Positions 8,884 to 17,635 of a stretch of 64,000 nucleotides of DNA are shown piece after piece (position 1 is the stretch's first letter; each line of letters starts with the position of its first letter). Under the pieces are notes generated by a model. The model made no database searches and was not told the DNA's origin. It worked only from the letters and a program-made list of their open reading frames with translations. Source of the DNA: Parapusillimonas granuli. GTDB lineage: Bacteria; Pseudomonadota; Gammaproteobacteria; Burkholderiales; Burkholderiaceae_B. Both the position numbers and the translations under genes were made by a program. The stretch covers positions 310,001 through 374,000 of the forward strand of contig NZ_JACCEM010000005.1 of NCBI RefSeq assembly GCF_013416525.1. The letters run 5' to 3'.

Positions 8884-9861
8884 ATGTCCATTCTAAAAAA
8901 TACAGTAGTGATCAAATCGATTCTGGCGCTTGCGCTGGGCTTTGCCGCCACGGCCGCCGCGGCGGCCAGCACGCCCACGACCATCGTCGTGGCGTTTCCC
9001 GCGGGCGGGCCGGCGGACACGCTGGCGCGCGTCGTCGCCAAGGAACTGGAAGCCAGGCTGCAGTCTCCCGTCGTCGTGGAAAACAAGCCGGGCGGCAACG
9101 GCGCCATCGCGGCCAGCTATGTCGGGCGCGCGGCGCCCGACGGCAATACGCTGTTCCTGAGCTCGGCGGGCGCCATTGCCATCAATCCGCCGCTGTATCC
9201 CAAGCTGGTCTACAACCCGAAGAAGGAATTGCAGCCCATCACCATGCTGGTGTCCACGCCCGAGGTGCTGGTGGTGCCCGCCGACGGCAAGGTCAATGAC
9301 CTGAAGCAGTTCCTGGACAACGCGGCGAAGAAGCCCGGGTCCGCGACCCTGTCGTCGTCCGGCATCGGCAGCATGCCGCACATGGCGATTTCGCTGCTCA
9401 AGGCCGCCACCAAGGCCGAGATCCTGCACGTGCCCTATCGCGGCGCGGCGCCCGCCATCAACGACACCGTGGGCGGCCAGGTGGGCGGCTTCTTCGGCGA
9501 TATCTCCGGGCTCATGCCTTTCATCAAGGACAAGCGCGTGCTGCCGATCGCCATCGCGGCGCCCAAGCGGTCGGCCCTGCTGCCCGAGGTCCCGACCTTC
9601 GACGAGCTGGGCTACCGGAACGTGTACGCCAACAATTGGTACGGCATGTTCGCTCCCATGGGCACGCCGGCCGACAAGGTCCAGGCCCTGAACAAGGCGC
9701 TGCGCGAGGTGATGGACAGCGAGCCGCTGCGTAAATACGTCGGTTCCACCGGCATCGAGGCCACGCCGACTTCGCCCGAGGAATTCGCCGCCATCATAGA
9801 CGCCGACACCAGGAAGTGGGCGGAGGTCATCAAGTCCGAAGGCATCACGGTCAACGAATGA
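8884..9861 (+). CDS. Bug/TctC-family periplasmic solute receptor
   Basis: A 325-residue tripartite tricarboxylate transporter receptor (Bug family). The signal peptide is about 28 residues (ending near TAAAAAS). The mature start TTIVVAFPAGGPADTLAR, then VVVENKPGGNGAIAA and APDGNTLFL, are the canonical ligand-binding loops. Such proteins bind carboxylates and deliver them to TctAB-type permeases. It is the last gene of the amidohydrolase operon, 28 bases after the SMP-30 gene, and so probably binds the pathway substrate. No permease is in this operon; tctBA at 12217-14188 is the nearest candidate partner. Confidence 0.93.
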   Translation: MSILKNTVVIKSILALALGFAATAAAAASTPTTIVVAFPAGGPADTLARVVAKELEARLQSPVVVENKPGGNGAIAASYVGRAAPDGNTLFLSSAGAIAINPPLYPKLVYNPKKELQPITMLVSTPEVLVVPADGKVNDLKQFLDNAAKKPGSATLSSSGIGSMPHMAISLLKAATKAEILHVPYRGAAPAINDTVGGQVGGFFGDISGLMPFIKDKRVLPIAIAAPKRSALLPEVPTFDELGYRNVYANNWYGMFAPMGTPADKVQALNKALREVMDSEPLRKYVGSTGIEATPTSPEEFAAIIDADTRKWAEVIKSEGITVNE

Positions 9862-9865
9862 GCGT

Positions 9866-9884
9866 GCCGGCGCGCCGCGCCGGC
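9866..9884. terminator. Terminator-like hairpin between convergent Bug and histidine kinase genes
   Basis: An 8-bp perfect stem (GCCGGCGC paired with GCGCCGGC) with a 3-base loop starts four bases after the Bug stop codon and lies just before the end of the convergent kinase gene. There is no obvious T-tract, so the efficiency is uncertain. Confidence 0.45.
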
Positions 9885-9889
9885 GCCGG

Positions 9890-11278
9890 CTAGCCCTGGG
9901 CGTCGGCGGGACCGAAACGCAGGCTGACGCGCAGCCCGGGGTTGCCGTTGGCCAGCTCGAAGCGCGCGCCGTGCAGCCTGGCGATGGCCATGACCGTGGT
10001 CAGGCCCAGGCCGTAGCCCGGCACGTCGGGGCGCAGCCGGTAGAAGCGTTCGCCGATGCGCGCATGCTTGTCGGGCGATATGCCGGGCCCGTTGTCGGCG
10101 ACCGTGAGCACGGTCTCGTCGCCCTGCCGTTCGATGGAAACCTTGATCCGCGCCGGGCTGCCGGCGTATTTCAGGGCGTTGTCGACCATGCAGGCGATGG
10201 CCCCGGCGAGCAGGTCGGGGTCGCCATGGACGGTCACCGGCGCCGCCGACGCGACCACCAGCCTGGCCTTTTTTTCTTCCGCCAGCGCTTCATAGAGCTC
10301 CACGACGTCGGACGCGATGACGTCCAGCCTGGACGGTTCGAACCGCTTGCGCATCGCTCCCGATTCCAGCTCGGATATCTGCAGCAGCTTTTCCGACACC
10401 TTGGCCAGGTCTTCGATCTCGGTGACCAGGCAGGCGATGCTGGCTTCGAGTTCCCGGCGTTCGGCCTGCGCGAGATCGATGGTGCGCAAGCGCGCCAGCA
10501 TGCGCGTGAGCGGCGTGCGCAGCTGGTGCGCGACGGCGTCCGACACGTTGCGCACCCCCAGCATCAGGAGTTCGATGCGGTCGAGCATGTTGTTGATGTC
10601 GTGGGTCAGCAGGGCGAATTCGTCGGGCTTGCGCTCCATGGGCACGCGCTGCGTGATCTGGCCGGCGCCGACCTTGGCCGCGGTGCGGCGGATGACCTCC
10701 ACCCGGCGCTGCATGGCGCGCCGGAACAGCAGGGCGCCCAGCAGCACCAGCACGGCCGTCACGCCCACGGCCGCAAGGCTGGCATGCTTGATCAGCTGCG
10801 TGATCTCGTGCAGGTCGCGCAGATCGTGGCCGACGATCAGGCGGGATCCGTCCGGCAGGGCGTGCGCCACCACATAGCCGTGGGCCGGCCGGCCGCGCAG
10901 CAGGACGGTGAGGTCGGTTCCTTCGGGGCCCAGCGCATCCAGCGCCGGAGCCGGCTCGATGTTGCCGGCCAGCGCCCGGCCCGCCGGATCGAGCAGCAGG
11001 AACATCTCGGTGTCGGTATTGACCTGGTCCGCGAGTTCCAGCTCGATCTCGCGGACCAGGCCCTGCAGGCCGCCCTGGTTGTAATGGGCGCCCAGGCGCT
11101 GGGCCGTGATGGCGACCTGCCGCGAGAACTGCGAAGCCTGTATGCCGGTGGTCTGGTAATAGACGATGCTCAGCAGGATCAGCGAGGTGGACAGCGCGAA
11201 CAGGCTGTAGTTGAGCGTCAGGCGGAATGCGACCGAATTCCAGACGGCATGCAGGGCGTTGCGCAGGCGATGCTTCAT
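9890..11278 (-). CDS. Sensor histidine kinase, TctE/QseC-like
   Basis: A 462-residue inner-membrane kinase. Transmembrane segment 1 lies around residues 18-40, a roughly 120-residue periplasmic domain follows, and the second segment is around 166-186. A HAMP linker precedes the phospho-acceptor box AHQLRTPLTR with His251. The catalytic domain has the N box CMVDNALKYA, the G1 box VADNGPGIS and the G2 box YGLGLTTV. The start overlaps the stop of the upstream response-regulator gene (ATGA). The pair is divergent from tctBA, matching the TctDE arrangement that switches on tricarboxylate uptake. The signal is probably a carboxylate or receptor state, by inference. Confidence 0.92.
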   Translation of the reverse strand: MKHRLRNALHAVWNSVAFRLTLNYSLFALSTSLILLSIVYYQTTGIQASQFSRQVAITAQRLGAHYNQGGLQGLVREIELELADQVNTDTEMFLLLDPAGRALAGNIEPAPALDALGPEGTDLTVLLRGRPAHGYVVAHALPDGSRLIVGHDLRDLHEITQLIKHASLAAVGVTAVLVLLGALLFRRAMQRRVEVIRRTAAKVGAGQITQRVPMERKPDEFALLTHDINNMLDRIELLMLGVRNVSDAVAHQLRTPLTRMLARLRTIDLAQAERRELEASIACLVTEIEDLAKVSEKLLQISELESGAMRKRFEPSRLDVIASDVVELYEALAEEKKARLVVASAAPVTVHGDPDLLAGAIACMVDNALKYAGSPARIKVSIERQGDETVLTVADNGPGISPDKHARIGERFYRLRPDVPGYGLGLTTVMAIARLHGARFELANGNPGLRVSLRFGPADAQG

Positions 11279-11973
11279 GCGGCGCCGGACGGCTCGTCCT
11301 GCGCGAGCATGTAGCCTGTGCCGCGCACCGTATGGATGAGGGAACGGTCGGCGGGGCCGTCGACTTTCTGGCGCAGGCGGCTGATGTGGACGTCGATCAC
11401 ATTGGTTTGCGGGTCGAAGTGGTAGTCCCAGACCGCGGCCAGCAGCATGGTGCGGGTCAGCACCTGGCCGGAATTCATCATCATGTAGCTCAGCAGCTTG
11501 AATTCGCGGGGCTGCAGCAAGATGTTGCGGCCGGCGCGGCTCACGCGGCGGCTGATCAGATCGAGCGACAGGTCGGCCACCTGCAGCTGCCGCAGGTTGT
11601 AATCGGCCGACGCCCGCCGCACCAGGGCTTCGAGGCGGGCGGCGAGTTCGGGAAAGGCGAAAGGCTTGCTGAGGTAGTCGTCGCCGCCGGCCTTCAAGCC
11701 GCGCACCCGCTCGTCCAGCGCGGTCAGGGCGCTGAGCACCAGCACCGGCGTCTGCTTGCCCAGGCCGCGCAGGGTGGCGAGTATGGACAGGCCGTCCACG
11801 TCGTTGGGCAGCATGCGGTCCAGCACGATGACGTCCCAGTATTCGCCGGTGGCGCGCTGCAGGCCGGACGCGCCGTCGGCGCAGGTCGTGACGGAATGGC
11901 CGAGCTCTTTCAGCCCCGCCGCGATGTATCGCGCGTTGTCGATGTCGTCTTCAATGATCAGGCAGCGCCACAT
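11275..11973 (-). CDS. OmpR/PhoB-family response regulator, TctD-like
   Basis: A 232-residue regulator with a receiver domain (LIIEDD acidic pocket, phospho-acceptor Asp52 in VIVLDRMLP, conserved Lys in KPFAFPEL) and a C-terminal winged helix ending in a typical OmpR recognition helix and wing (VDVHISRLRQKV, HTVRGTGYML). It is transcribed ahead of its kinase with a 4-base overlap. Upstream, a pair of CGGTAAT direct repeats 11 bp apart (12074-12091) fits the binding pattern of this family and would allow control of both its own operon and tctBA. Confidence 0.93.
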   Translation of the reverse strand: MWRCLIIEDDIDNARYIAAGLKELGHSVTTCADGASGLQRATGEYWDVIVLDRMLPNDVDGLSILATLRGLGKQTPVLVLSALTALDERVRGLKAGGDDYLSKPFAFPELAARLEALVRRASADYNLRQLQVADLSLDLISRRVSRAGRNILLQPREFKLLSYMMMNSGQVLTRTMLLAAVWDYHFDPQTNVIDVHISRLRQKVDGPADRSLIHTVRGTGYMLAQDEPSGAA

Positions 11974-12064
11974 GGCTCGTATGCCTGCGCGGCAGGCACT
12001 CCTCTTTCGGGTACGGACGGTCTTAAAGAATGCTATGCGGGCGCGGAATGGTCAAGCGCGCAAG

Positions 12065-12091
12065 ATTACCAAACGGTAATGCCCCGGTAAT
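12065..12091. promoter_or_regulatory. Candidate response-regulator box in the rr/tctB divergent region
   Basis: CGGTAAT occurs at 12074-12080 and again at 12085-12091, an 11-bp repeat that places both on the same helix face, as in OmpR/PhoB boxes. The first copy is also half of a perfect inverted repeat, ATTACC-AAAC-GGTAAT (12065-12080). It sits about 95 bases upstream of the regulator start and 125 bases upstream of tctB. The assignment to this regulator is inferred. Confidence 0.5.
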
Positions 12092-12216
12092 CCTGGGCGC
12101 CGCGCTTTTTACCTACCATTTGGCACTGGCCCCATCGCGGTGATGGCGTGCCGCGCGGCGTTCGCGAAGAAGAGGCGCCGCGCCGATTCAGCAAGCAGCG
12201 AGGGGATGAGGAAAGG

Positions 12217-12672
12217 ATGAGAATACGCTCTAAGCAGGACTTTTGGTCGGGCCTGATGTTCGTGGGCATCGGCCTGTTTTTCGCATTGGAGGCGACCCAC
12301 TATCAGATGGGCACGGCGGCCCGCATGGGGCCGGGCTATTTCCCGTTCTGGCTGGGCGTGATCCTGGCGGTGATGGGGGCCGGCGTGGCGCTGGGCGCGC
12401 TGTCGATCAAGGCCCAGGAAACCCGGGTGGAGAAGTTCGACTGGCGCGTCACCGCGCTCATCATCGGGTCCGTCATGCTGTTCGGCGTGCTGCTGAACTT
12501 TCTCGGCGTGTATCTGTCGACCTTCATCCTGGTGGTCGTGAGCAGCATCGCGGGCCACGATTTCAATTGGAAAGTGGCGGTGGCCAACGGCGCCTTCCTG
12601 GTGTTCTTTTCCTATTTGGCGTTCATCAGGGGGCTAGGTCTGATCTTCCCCCTCTGGCCGAGTTTCAGCTGA
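12217..12672 (+). CDS. tctB: TctB-family small membrane subunit of a tripartite tricarboxylate transporter
   Basis: A 151-residue protein with four predicted membrane helices, the usual size and topology of TctB. Recognisable features are QDFWSGLMFVGIGLFFALEA at the N terminus and the MGTAARMGPGYFPFWLG loop, a hallmark of the family. The ATG at 12217 is preceded by a GAGGAAAGG ribosome site. It is followed 10 bases later by tctA. With a Bug receptor the pair forms a secondary, ion-driven carboxylate importer. No receptor gene is directly attached here. Confidence 0.9.
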   Translation: MRIRSKQDFWSGLMFVGIGLFFALEATHYQMGTAARMGPGYFPFWLGVILAVMGAGVALGALSIKAQETRVEKFDWRVTALIIGSVMLFGVLLNFLGVYLSTFILVVVSSIAGHDFNWKVAVANGAFLVFFSYLAFIRGLGLIFPLWPSFS

Positions 12673-12682
12673 GGAGCCGGCC

Positions 12683-14188
12683 ATGGAACTGCTTGAACAT
12701 CTGTCTCTGGGCTTGTCGGTCGCCTTCACGGCCGAAAACCTGATCTACGCCTTCATGGGCTGCCTGCTGGGAACCCTGATCGGCGTGCTGCCGGGCATCG
12801 GGCCGGTGCCGACCATCGCCATGCTGCTGCCCATCACCTACATCCTGCCGCCGACCGCCGGCTTGATCATGCTGGCCGGCATCTATTACGGCGCGCAGTA
12901 CGGCGGCTCGACGACGGCCATACTGGTGGCGCTGCCGGGCGAGACCTCTGCGGTGGTGACGGTGCTGGACGGCCATCAGATGGCGCGCAATGGTCGCGCC
13001 GGCTCGGCCCTGGCGATCGCGGCGCTGGGCTCCTTCTTCGCCGGCTGCGTCGCGACGATATTGCTGTCGGCCTTCGCCCCGCCCTTGGCCGAAGTCGCCT
13101 TCAAGTTCGGCCCCGCCGAGTATTTTTCCCTGATGGTGCTGGGGCTGGTCGGCGCCGTGGTGCTGGCTTCCGGCTCGCTGCCCAAGGCCATCGCGATGAT
13201 TCTCCTGGGCCTGTTGCTGGGCATGATAGGCACGGACGTGAACTCCGGCGTGGCCCGCTACGATTTCGGCATCCCCGAACTGCAGGACGGCATAGACTTC
13301 GCCATCGTCGCCATGGGCGTCTTCGGCTTCGCCGAAATCATGAACAACCTGCAGCAGCGCGAGAACCGGGTCGACATCACCGACAAGGTCGGCACGCTTT
13401 ACCCCAACCGCAAGGAGTTCCGCGAAGCCTATCCCGCGGTCCTCCGCGGCACGGCGCTGGGGTCGGCGTTGGGCATCCTGCCGGGCGGCGGGGCGGTGCT
13501 GTCGTCGTTCGCGTCCTATACGCTGGAGAAAAAGCTCTCCCGCGAGCCCGAGCGCTTCGGCAAAGGCCACCCGGCGGGCGTGGCGGGACCCGAGTCGGCG
13601 AACAATGCGGCGGCGCAGACTTCGTTCATTCCCCTGCTGACCCTGGGCATACCGGGCAACGCGGTGATGGCCTTGATGGTCGGCGCGATGACGATACACA
13701 ACATCCAGCCCGGCCCGCAGGTCATGAGCAGCCATCCGGAGCTGTTCTGGGGGCTGATCGTGTCGATGTGGATCGGCAACCTGATGCTGCTGGTCCTGAA
13801 CCTGCCTCTGATCGGGCTGTGGATCAAGCTGCTCAAGGTGCCGTACCGCATCCTGTTCCCGGCGATACTGGTGTTCTGCACGATAGGCGTCTATTCGCTC
13901 AATTACAACGTGTTCGACATCTACATGACGGCGGCGTTCGGGGTGATCGGCTATCTGTGGACGAAGCTGAAGTGCGAGGGCGCGCCGTTGTTGCTGGGGC
14001 TGGTGCTGGGTCCGATGATGGAGGAAAACTTCCGGCGGGCGCTGTTGCTGGCGAGGGGCGAATACACCACCTTCGTGACGCGCCCGCTCTCGGCGTCCTT
14101 GCTGGTCCTTGCGCTCATTCTGGTACTGATCGTGGCCTTGCCGTCGATACGGAAGAAGCGGGAAGAGACTTTCGTGGAAGAAGACTGA
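12683..14188 (+). CDS. tctA: TctA-family large permease of a tripartite tricarboxylate transporter
   Basis: A 501-residue polytopic permease (about 12 helices), full length for the family. Both inverted-repeat signatures are present: GTLIGVLPGIGPVPTIAMLLP near residue 35 and SALGILPGGGAVLSSF near residue 265, along with YGGSTTAILVALPGE and AGPESANNAAAQTSFIPLLTLG. It imports carboxylates captured by a Bug receptor. It forms an operon with tctB under the probable control of the divergent TctDE-like system, and may work with one of the orphan receptors in the window. Confidence 0.94.
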   Translation: MELLEHLSLGLSVAFTAENLIYAFMGCLLGTLIGVLPGIGPVPTIAMLLPITYILPPTAGLIMLAGIYYGAQYGGSTTAILVALPGETSAVVTVLDGHQMARNGRAGSALAIAALGSFFAGCVATILLSAFAPPLAEVAFKFGPAEYFSLMVLGLVGAVVLASGSLPKAIAMILLGLLLGMIGTDVNSGVARYDFGIPELQDGIDFAIVAMGVFGFAEIMNNLQQRENRVDITDKVGTLYPNRKEFREAYPAVLRGTALGSALGILPGGGAVLSSFASYTLEKKLSREPERFGKGHPAGVAGPESANNAAAQTSFIPLLTLGIPGNAVMALMVGAMTIHNIQPGPQVMSSHPELFWGLIVSMWIGNLMLLVLNLPLIGLWIKLLKVPYRILFPAILVFCTIGVYSLNYNVFDIYMTAAFGVIGYLWTKLKCEGAPLLLGLVLGPMMEENFRRALLLARGEYTTFVTRPLSASLLVLALILVLIVALPSIRKKREETFVEED

Positions 14189-14279
14189 GTGGCTTGACGG
14201 GTTGCCGGCCGCACCTGGGGTTTACACCTAATTCCCCTCGCAAAGGCTGGCACCCGCAAGAATTTTCATTTACATTGAC

Positions 14280-14298
14280 TGGCCTGACCACTAGACCA
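14280..14298. promoter_or_regulatory. Candidate FadR/GntR-type operator upstream of the GntR gene
   Basis: The 19-bp imperfect palindrome TGGCCTGACCACTAGACCA has arms TGGCCT and AGACCA (5 of 6 pairs match). It ends 15 bases before the regulator ATG. FadR-type regulators often bind TGGT-rich palindromes near their own start, so autoregulation is likely but inferred. Confidence 0.4.
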
Positions 14299-14313
14299 CT
14301 GCCCGTCAATCGA

Positions 14314-15036
14314 ATGATTCCTCTCCAAGCCGTCAGCGTGCCGCGCCTGTATCGGGTCATCGCCGGACAAATCGCCGGCCGGATCCGCGCGGGCGAATTC
14401 GCGCCCGGCGAACGACTTCCCTCCGAAAGAGACTTGGCCGAGCACCTTCAAGTCAGCCGCGCCTCCGTGCGCGAAGCCTTGATCGCGCTCGAACTGGAAG
14501 GGTATGTAGAAGTCCGCGTCGGAACCGGCGTGTTCGTCACCCATGCGCCGGCGGAGCGCGCCGAGCCGCAGCCGGCGCCGCCCAGCCCCGATCCCGGCGG
14601 CGACGACATCGGGCCCTTCGACCTGCTCGAAACCCGCTTGCTGCTGGAGCCCGAGTGCGCCGCGCTGGCGGCGCAGGTGGCGCTGCCGGCGCAAATCGCG
14701 GCGATCGAGGCCGCGCACCGGGCCATGAACACCGTAGACGAACCCGGGCGCCATGATCGCGCGTTCCATCTGGCGATTGCCGACGCTTGCGGCAACGCCG
14801 CGCTGGCGTCCGCGATCGCCCACCTATGGAACCTGAGCCAGGGCAGCCCCGTCTATTCCCGCATGGAAGCTCATTTCGTGACGCAGCACATATGGGAACA
14901 GGCGCGGCGGGAACACGAACAGATACTCGGCGCCATCTCGGAACGCGATGCCGGGCGGGCGCGCCATGCCATGCACGACCACTTGGTCGGCATCCTGGCC
15001 CGCCTGCGGGCGGACTTCGGCCGAACGTCCTTGTAA
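14314..15036 (+). CDS. GntR-family (FadR subfamily) transcriptional regulator
   Basis: A 240-residue regulator with an N-terminal winged helix (IAGRIRAGEFAPGERLPSER, then LAEHLQVSRASVREALIALE) and an all-helical FCD effector domain. The metal/effector histidine pattern is visible in HDRAFHLAIADACGN and REHEQILGAI. FadR-type regulators respond to carboxylic acids such as 2-keto or dicarboxylic acids. The ATG at 14314 gives the normal length; the longer open frame upstream runs into tctA. It leads a four-gene set with the lyase, the TPP enzyme and the reductase, which it most likely controls. Confidence 0.9.
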   Translation: MIPLQAVSVPRLYRVIAGQIAGRIRAGEFAPGERLPSERDLAEHLQVSRASVREALIALELEGYVEVRVGTGVFVTHAPAERAEPQPAPPSPDPGGDDIGPFDLLETRLLLEPECAALAAQVALPAQIAAIEAAHRAMNTVDEPGRHDRAFHLAIADACGNAALASAIAHLWNLSQGSPVYSRMEAHFVTQHIWEQARREHEQILGAISERDAGRARHAMHDHLVGILARLRADFGRTSL

Positions 15037-15070
15037 AGCGTGTATTCACCCCGACACATGGATCCGAATC

Positions 15071-15859
15071 ATGCCGCTTCCTAATCCCTCCGGCAATCAT
15101 TCCAGCCTCCTCTGCCAAGAGGCCCGCGCCCGCCCGCCCGCATTTCCGGCATCCAGGCGCCGAAGCTGGCTGTTCGTGCCGGGGCTGGACAGCGCCGCGC
15201 AGCGCCGGGCGCTGGCTTCGGGCGCGGACGTGCTGGTCGCCGACCTGGAAGAGCTGACGGCGCCGCAAGACAGGGCGGCCGCGTGCATACGGGTGGTCGA
15301 CTTCCTGGGGGAATGCCGCCAGGCGGGCGTGGCGGCGGCGGTCCGCATCAATTCGCTGCGGCATGGCGGCCAGGTCGAGCTCGAGAAAATCATCGAAGGC
15401 GCTCCCGACGCGGTGCTGACGTCGCAGGCCGACGCGGCGCGGCATATCGAAGAGCTCGATGCCTTGCTGGCCGCGTGCGAAACGCGGCTGCGGCTGCCGC
15501 CGGGCCGCACGGCCGTCGTTCCGGTGCTGGCCTCGCCCCTGGCCATCGTGCGCACCTTCGACGTGCTCACGGCCAGCGCCCGCATCAAGGCGGCCGTGCT
15601 GGCGGGCGGCAGGCTGGGCGCGGCCCTGGGAATGGAAGACCCGGGCGACGCGACGGCGCTCAGGCCCATCCGCGGCCGTTTCGCCCTGGAATGCGCGGCG
15701 GCCGGCTGCCTGGCCGTCGACAGCGGGCATGCATACCCGGACGCCCGGGCGCAGGCGGACGATCTCGCCTGGGCGCGCGGCGCCGGCATCAAATCAAAGT
15801 GCGCGGTCTTCGAAGACCAGGTGGCCGCGCTCAATCGGGCGCTGTCGCCGTCCATATGA
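15071..15859 (+). CDS. CitE/HpcH-HpaI family lyase-like protein with degenerate metal motifs
   Basis: A 262-residue protein of the HpcH/HpaI aldolase/citrate lyase beta fold, recognisable by RRSWLFVPGLD, VLVADLEELTAP, AAAVRINSLRHGG and the C-terminal AGIKSKCAVFEDQVAALN. Family enzymes cleave or form citramalyl-, malyl- or HMG-CoA-type C-C bonds with Mg2+. The usual metal ligands are not evident: the middle strand normally carrying a Glu reads VPVLASPLAIVRTFD, and the segment normally carrying an Asp after the Gly reads LAGGRLGAALGM. It may be catalytically altered or a CoA-binding relic. It lies between the GntR gene and the TPP enzyme. Confidence 0.75.
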   Translation: MPLPNPSGNHSSLLCQEARARPPAFPASRRRSWLFVPGLDSAAQRRALASGADVLVADLEELTAPQDRAAACIRVVDFLGECRQAGVAAAVRINSLRHGGQVELEKIIEGAPDAVLTSQADAARHIEELDALLAACETRLRLPPGRTAVVPVLASPLAIVRTFDVLTASARIKAAVLAGGRLGAALGMEDPGDATALRPIRGRFALECAAAGCLAVDSGHAYPDARAQADDLAWARGAGIKSKCAVFEDQVAALNRALSPSI

Positions 15860-15877
15860 AACAAAGGAGAAATCAGC

Positions 15878-17581
15878 ATGAAAGCTCGGTCTGACGTGGA
15901 ACGCAACGGCGGCCAGATTCTGATGCAGCAGCTTCGCATTCAGGGGGTGCGCCGGCTGTTCATGGTGCCGGGGGAAAGCTATCTGCCCTGCATCGACGCC
16001 CTGAACGAGCACGTGGACGCCATCCAGGCGGTGGTCTGCCGCCAGGAAAGCGGCGCGGCCTACATGGCCGAAGCGTACGGCAAGCTCACCGGCGAGCCCG
16101 GCATCTGCTTCGTGACGCGCGGCCCCGGCGCCACCAACGCCTCCATCGGCGTGCATACCGCCTTCCAGGATTCCACGCCCATGATTCTGTTCATCGGCCA
16201 GGTGGGCAACGATTTCTACGAGCGCGAGGCGTTCCAGGAAATCGACTACCGGCGCATGTTCGGGCAGATGGCGAAGTGGGTCGCCCAGATCGACCGTACC
16301 GACCGCATACCCGAATACATCGCCCGGGCGTTCGCGGTCGCGACCAGCGGCAGGCCGGGGCCCGTGGTCCTGGCGCTGCCGGAAGACACCTTGTGGGGGC
16401 GCGCCGTGGTCGAAGACCTGCCCAGGTATCAGCGGGCGCTCAGCCATCCGGGCGTGGGCGACATGACGCGGCTGAAAACCTTGCTGGACGAAGCCGAGCG
16501 TCCGTTCCTGCTGGTCGGCGGCAGCGGCTGGACCCAGGACGCCGTCGAGCGCATAAGCGCTTTCGCGCAGCGCTTCGAGCTGCCGGTGGGCACCGCCTGG
16601 CGCCGGCTGGAATGCTTCAACCAGCGCCATCCCAACGCGGCGGGCCACGTCGGCTGGGGCATGACCGACGAACTGCGGAACCGCATCCTGGATGCCGACC
16701 TGATTCTGGCCGTAGGCACACGTCTGGGCGAGGCCACCACGCTGGGCTATACGCTGGTCGAAAGCCCGCGGCCGCGCCAGAAACTGGTGCATGTCTACCC
16801 CGACAGCGCCGAGCTCGGCCGGGTCTTCATGCCCACCCAGGCCATCGTCGCCGGCGTCGCTGGCTTCGCGCAGGCGCTGGAGCCCCTGCAGCCCGGGCAT
16901 GCCGTCCCGCGCGGCGCGGCGGTCCAGGAGGCGCACGCCCAATACCTGGACAGCCTCAGGGCGCTCGACTTCCCCGGCCCCATGAGCCTGGACGCCGCGG
17001 CCGGGCACCTGGGGCGCAGCCTGCCCGACGACGCATGCCTCACGGTGGGCGCGGGCAACTATGCGCTTTATCTGCATCGCTATCGCTCGTTCAACGGACT
17101 GGGTACCAGCCTTGCGCCCACGGTGGGCTCCATGGGCTATGGGCTGCCGGCCGCCATCTCGGCCAAGCTCGAGCACCCGGACCGCATCGTGGTGTGCGGG
17201 GCGGGCGACGGCTGCTTCCAGATGAACATGCAGGAACTCGGCGTGGCCATGCAGTATCGCCTGGGCATCGTCGTACTGGTGTTCAACAACGGCATGTGGG
17301 GCACCATACGCGCCCACCAGGAACGCGAATTCCCGGCGCGCCCCATCGCGCTCGATTTCGAGAACCCGGACTTCACCCAGGTCGTCCGGGCCTACGGCGG
17401 GCTGGGCATCGCGGTGGAAAAAACCGAGGATTTCCCTGCCGCGCTGGACCGCGCGCTGGCATTCGCGCAAACCGAAAACCTGCCGGCCCTGCTCGAAATC
17501 CGCTATGACGCCGACGGCATCGCGCCGGGCGAGACCTTGTCGGCGATACGCGCGGCCGCGCTTGCGCGCGCCGCCGGGTGA
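15878..17581 (+). CDS. Thiamine-diphosphate-dependent enzyme, acetolactate-synthase-like
   Basis: A 567-residue TPP enzyme with the three usual domains. The pyrimidine domain has the catalytic Glu57 in CRQESGAAYMAEAYGK. A central domain follows. The pyrophosphate domain has the GAGDGCFQMN motif closing on a FNN near residues 441-471. The conserved Glu argues against glyoxylate carboligase, which lacks it. Family reactions are decarboxylation of a 2-oxo acid followed by carboligation or acetyl transfer. A good AAAGGAG site precedes the ATG. Flanked by a lyase-like gene and a GhrA-like reductase, it probably acts on a short 2-oxo acid; the substrate is unknown. Confidence 0.85.
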   Translation: MKARSDVERNGGQILMQQLRIQGVRRLFMVPGESYLPCIDALNEHVDAIQAVVCRQESGAAYMAEAYGKLTGEPGICFVTRGPGATNASIGVHTAFQDSTPMILFIGQVGNDFYEREAFQEIDYRRMFGQMAKWVAQIDRTDRIPEYIARAFAVATSGRPGPVVLALPEDTLWGRAVVEDLPRYQRALSHPGVGDMTRLKTLLDEAERPFLLVGGSGWTQDAVERISAFAQRFELPVGTAWRRLECFNQRHPNAAGHVGWGMTDELRNRILDADLILAVGTRLGEATTLGYTLVESPRPRQKLVHVYPDSAELGRVFMPTQAIVAGVAGFAQALEPLQPGHAVPRGAAVQEAHAQYLDSLRALDFPGPMSLDAAAGHLGRSLPDDACLTVGAGNYALYLHRYRSFNGLGTSLAPTVGSMGYGLPAAISAKLEHPDRIVVCGAGDGCFQMNMQELGVAMQYRLGIVVLVFNNGMWGTIRAHQEREFPARPIALDFENPDFTQVVRAYGGLGIAVEKTEDFPAALDRALAFAQTENLPALLEIRYDADGIAPGETLSAIRAAALARAAG

Positions 17582-17635
17582 CATGATTCCATGACCCTCC
17601 GTCCTTTAACCTGAAACCTTGGATTGCAGATCGAC

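Noticed and set aside
9890-11278. Atypical HQLRTP in the kinase as a sign of inactivity
   Set aside because: Gln after the phospho-acceptor His is common in TctE-like kinases and all ATP-binding boxes are intact.
15878-17581. Glyoxylate carboligase as the identity of the TPP enzyme
   Set aside because: The catalytic Glu (residue 57) that glyoxylate carboligase lacks is present, so an acetolactate-synthase-like assignment is safer.
15794-17584. A 596-codon open frame antisense to the TPP enzyme
   Set aside because: Shadow frame in GC-rich DNA. The plus-strand TPP enzyme has a full set of catalytic motifs.
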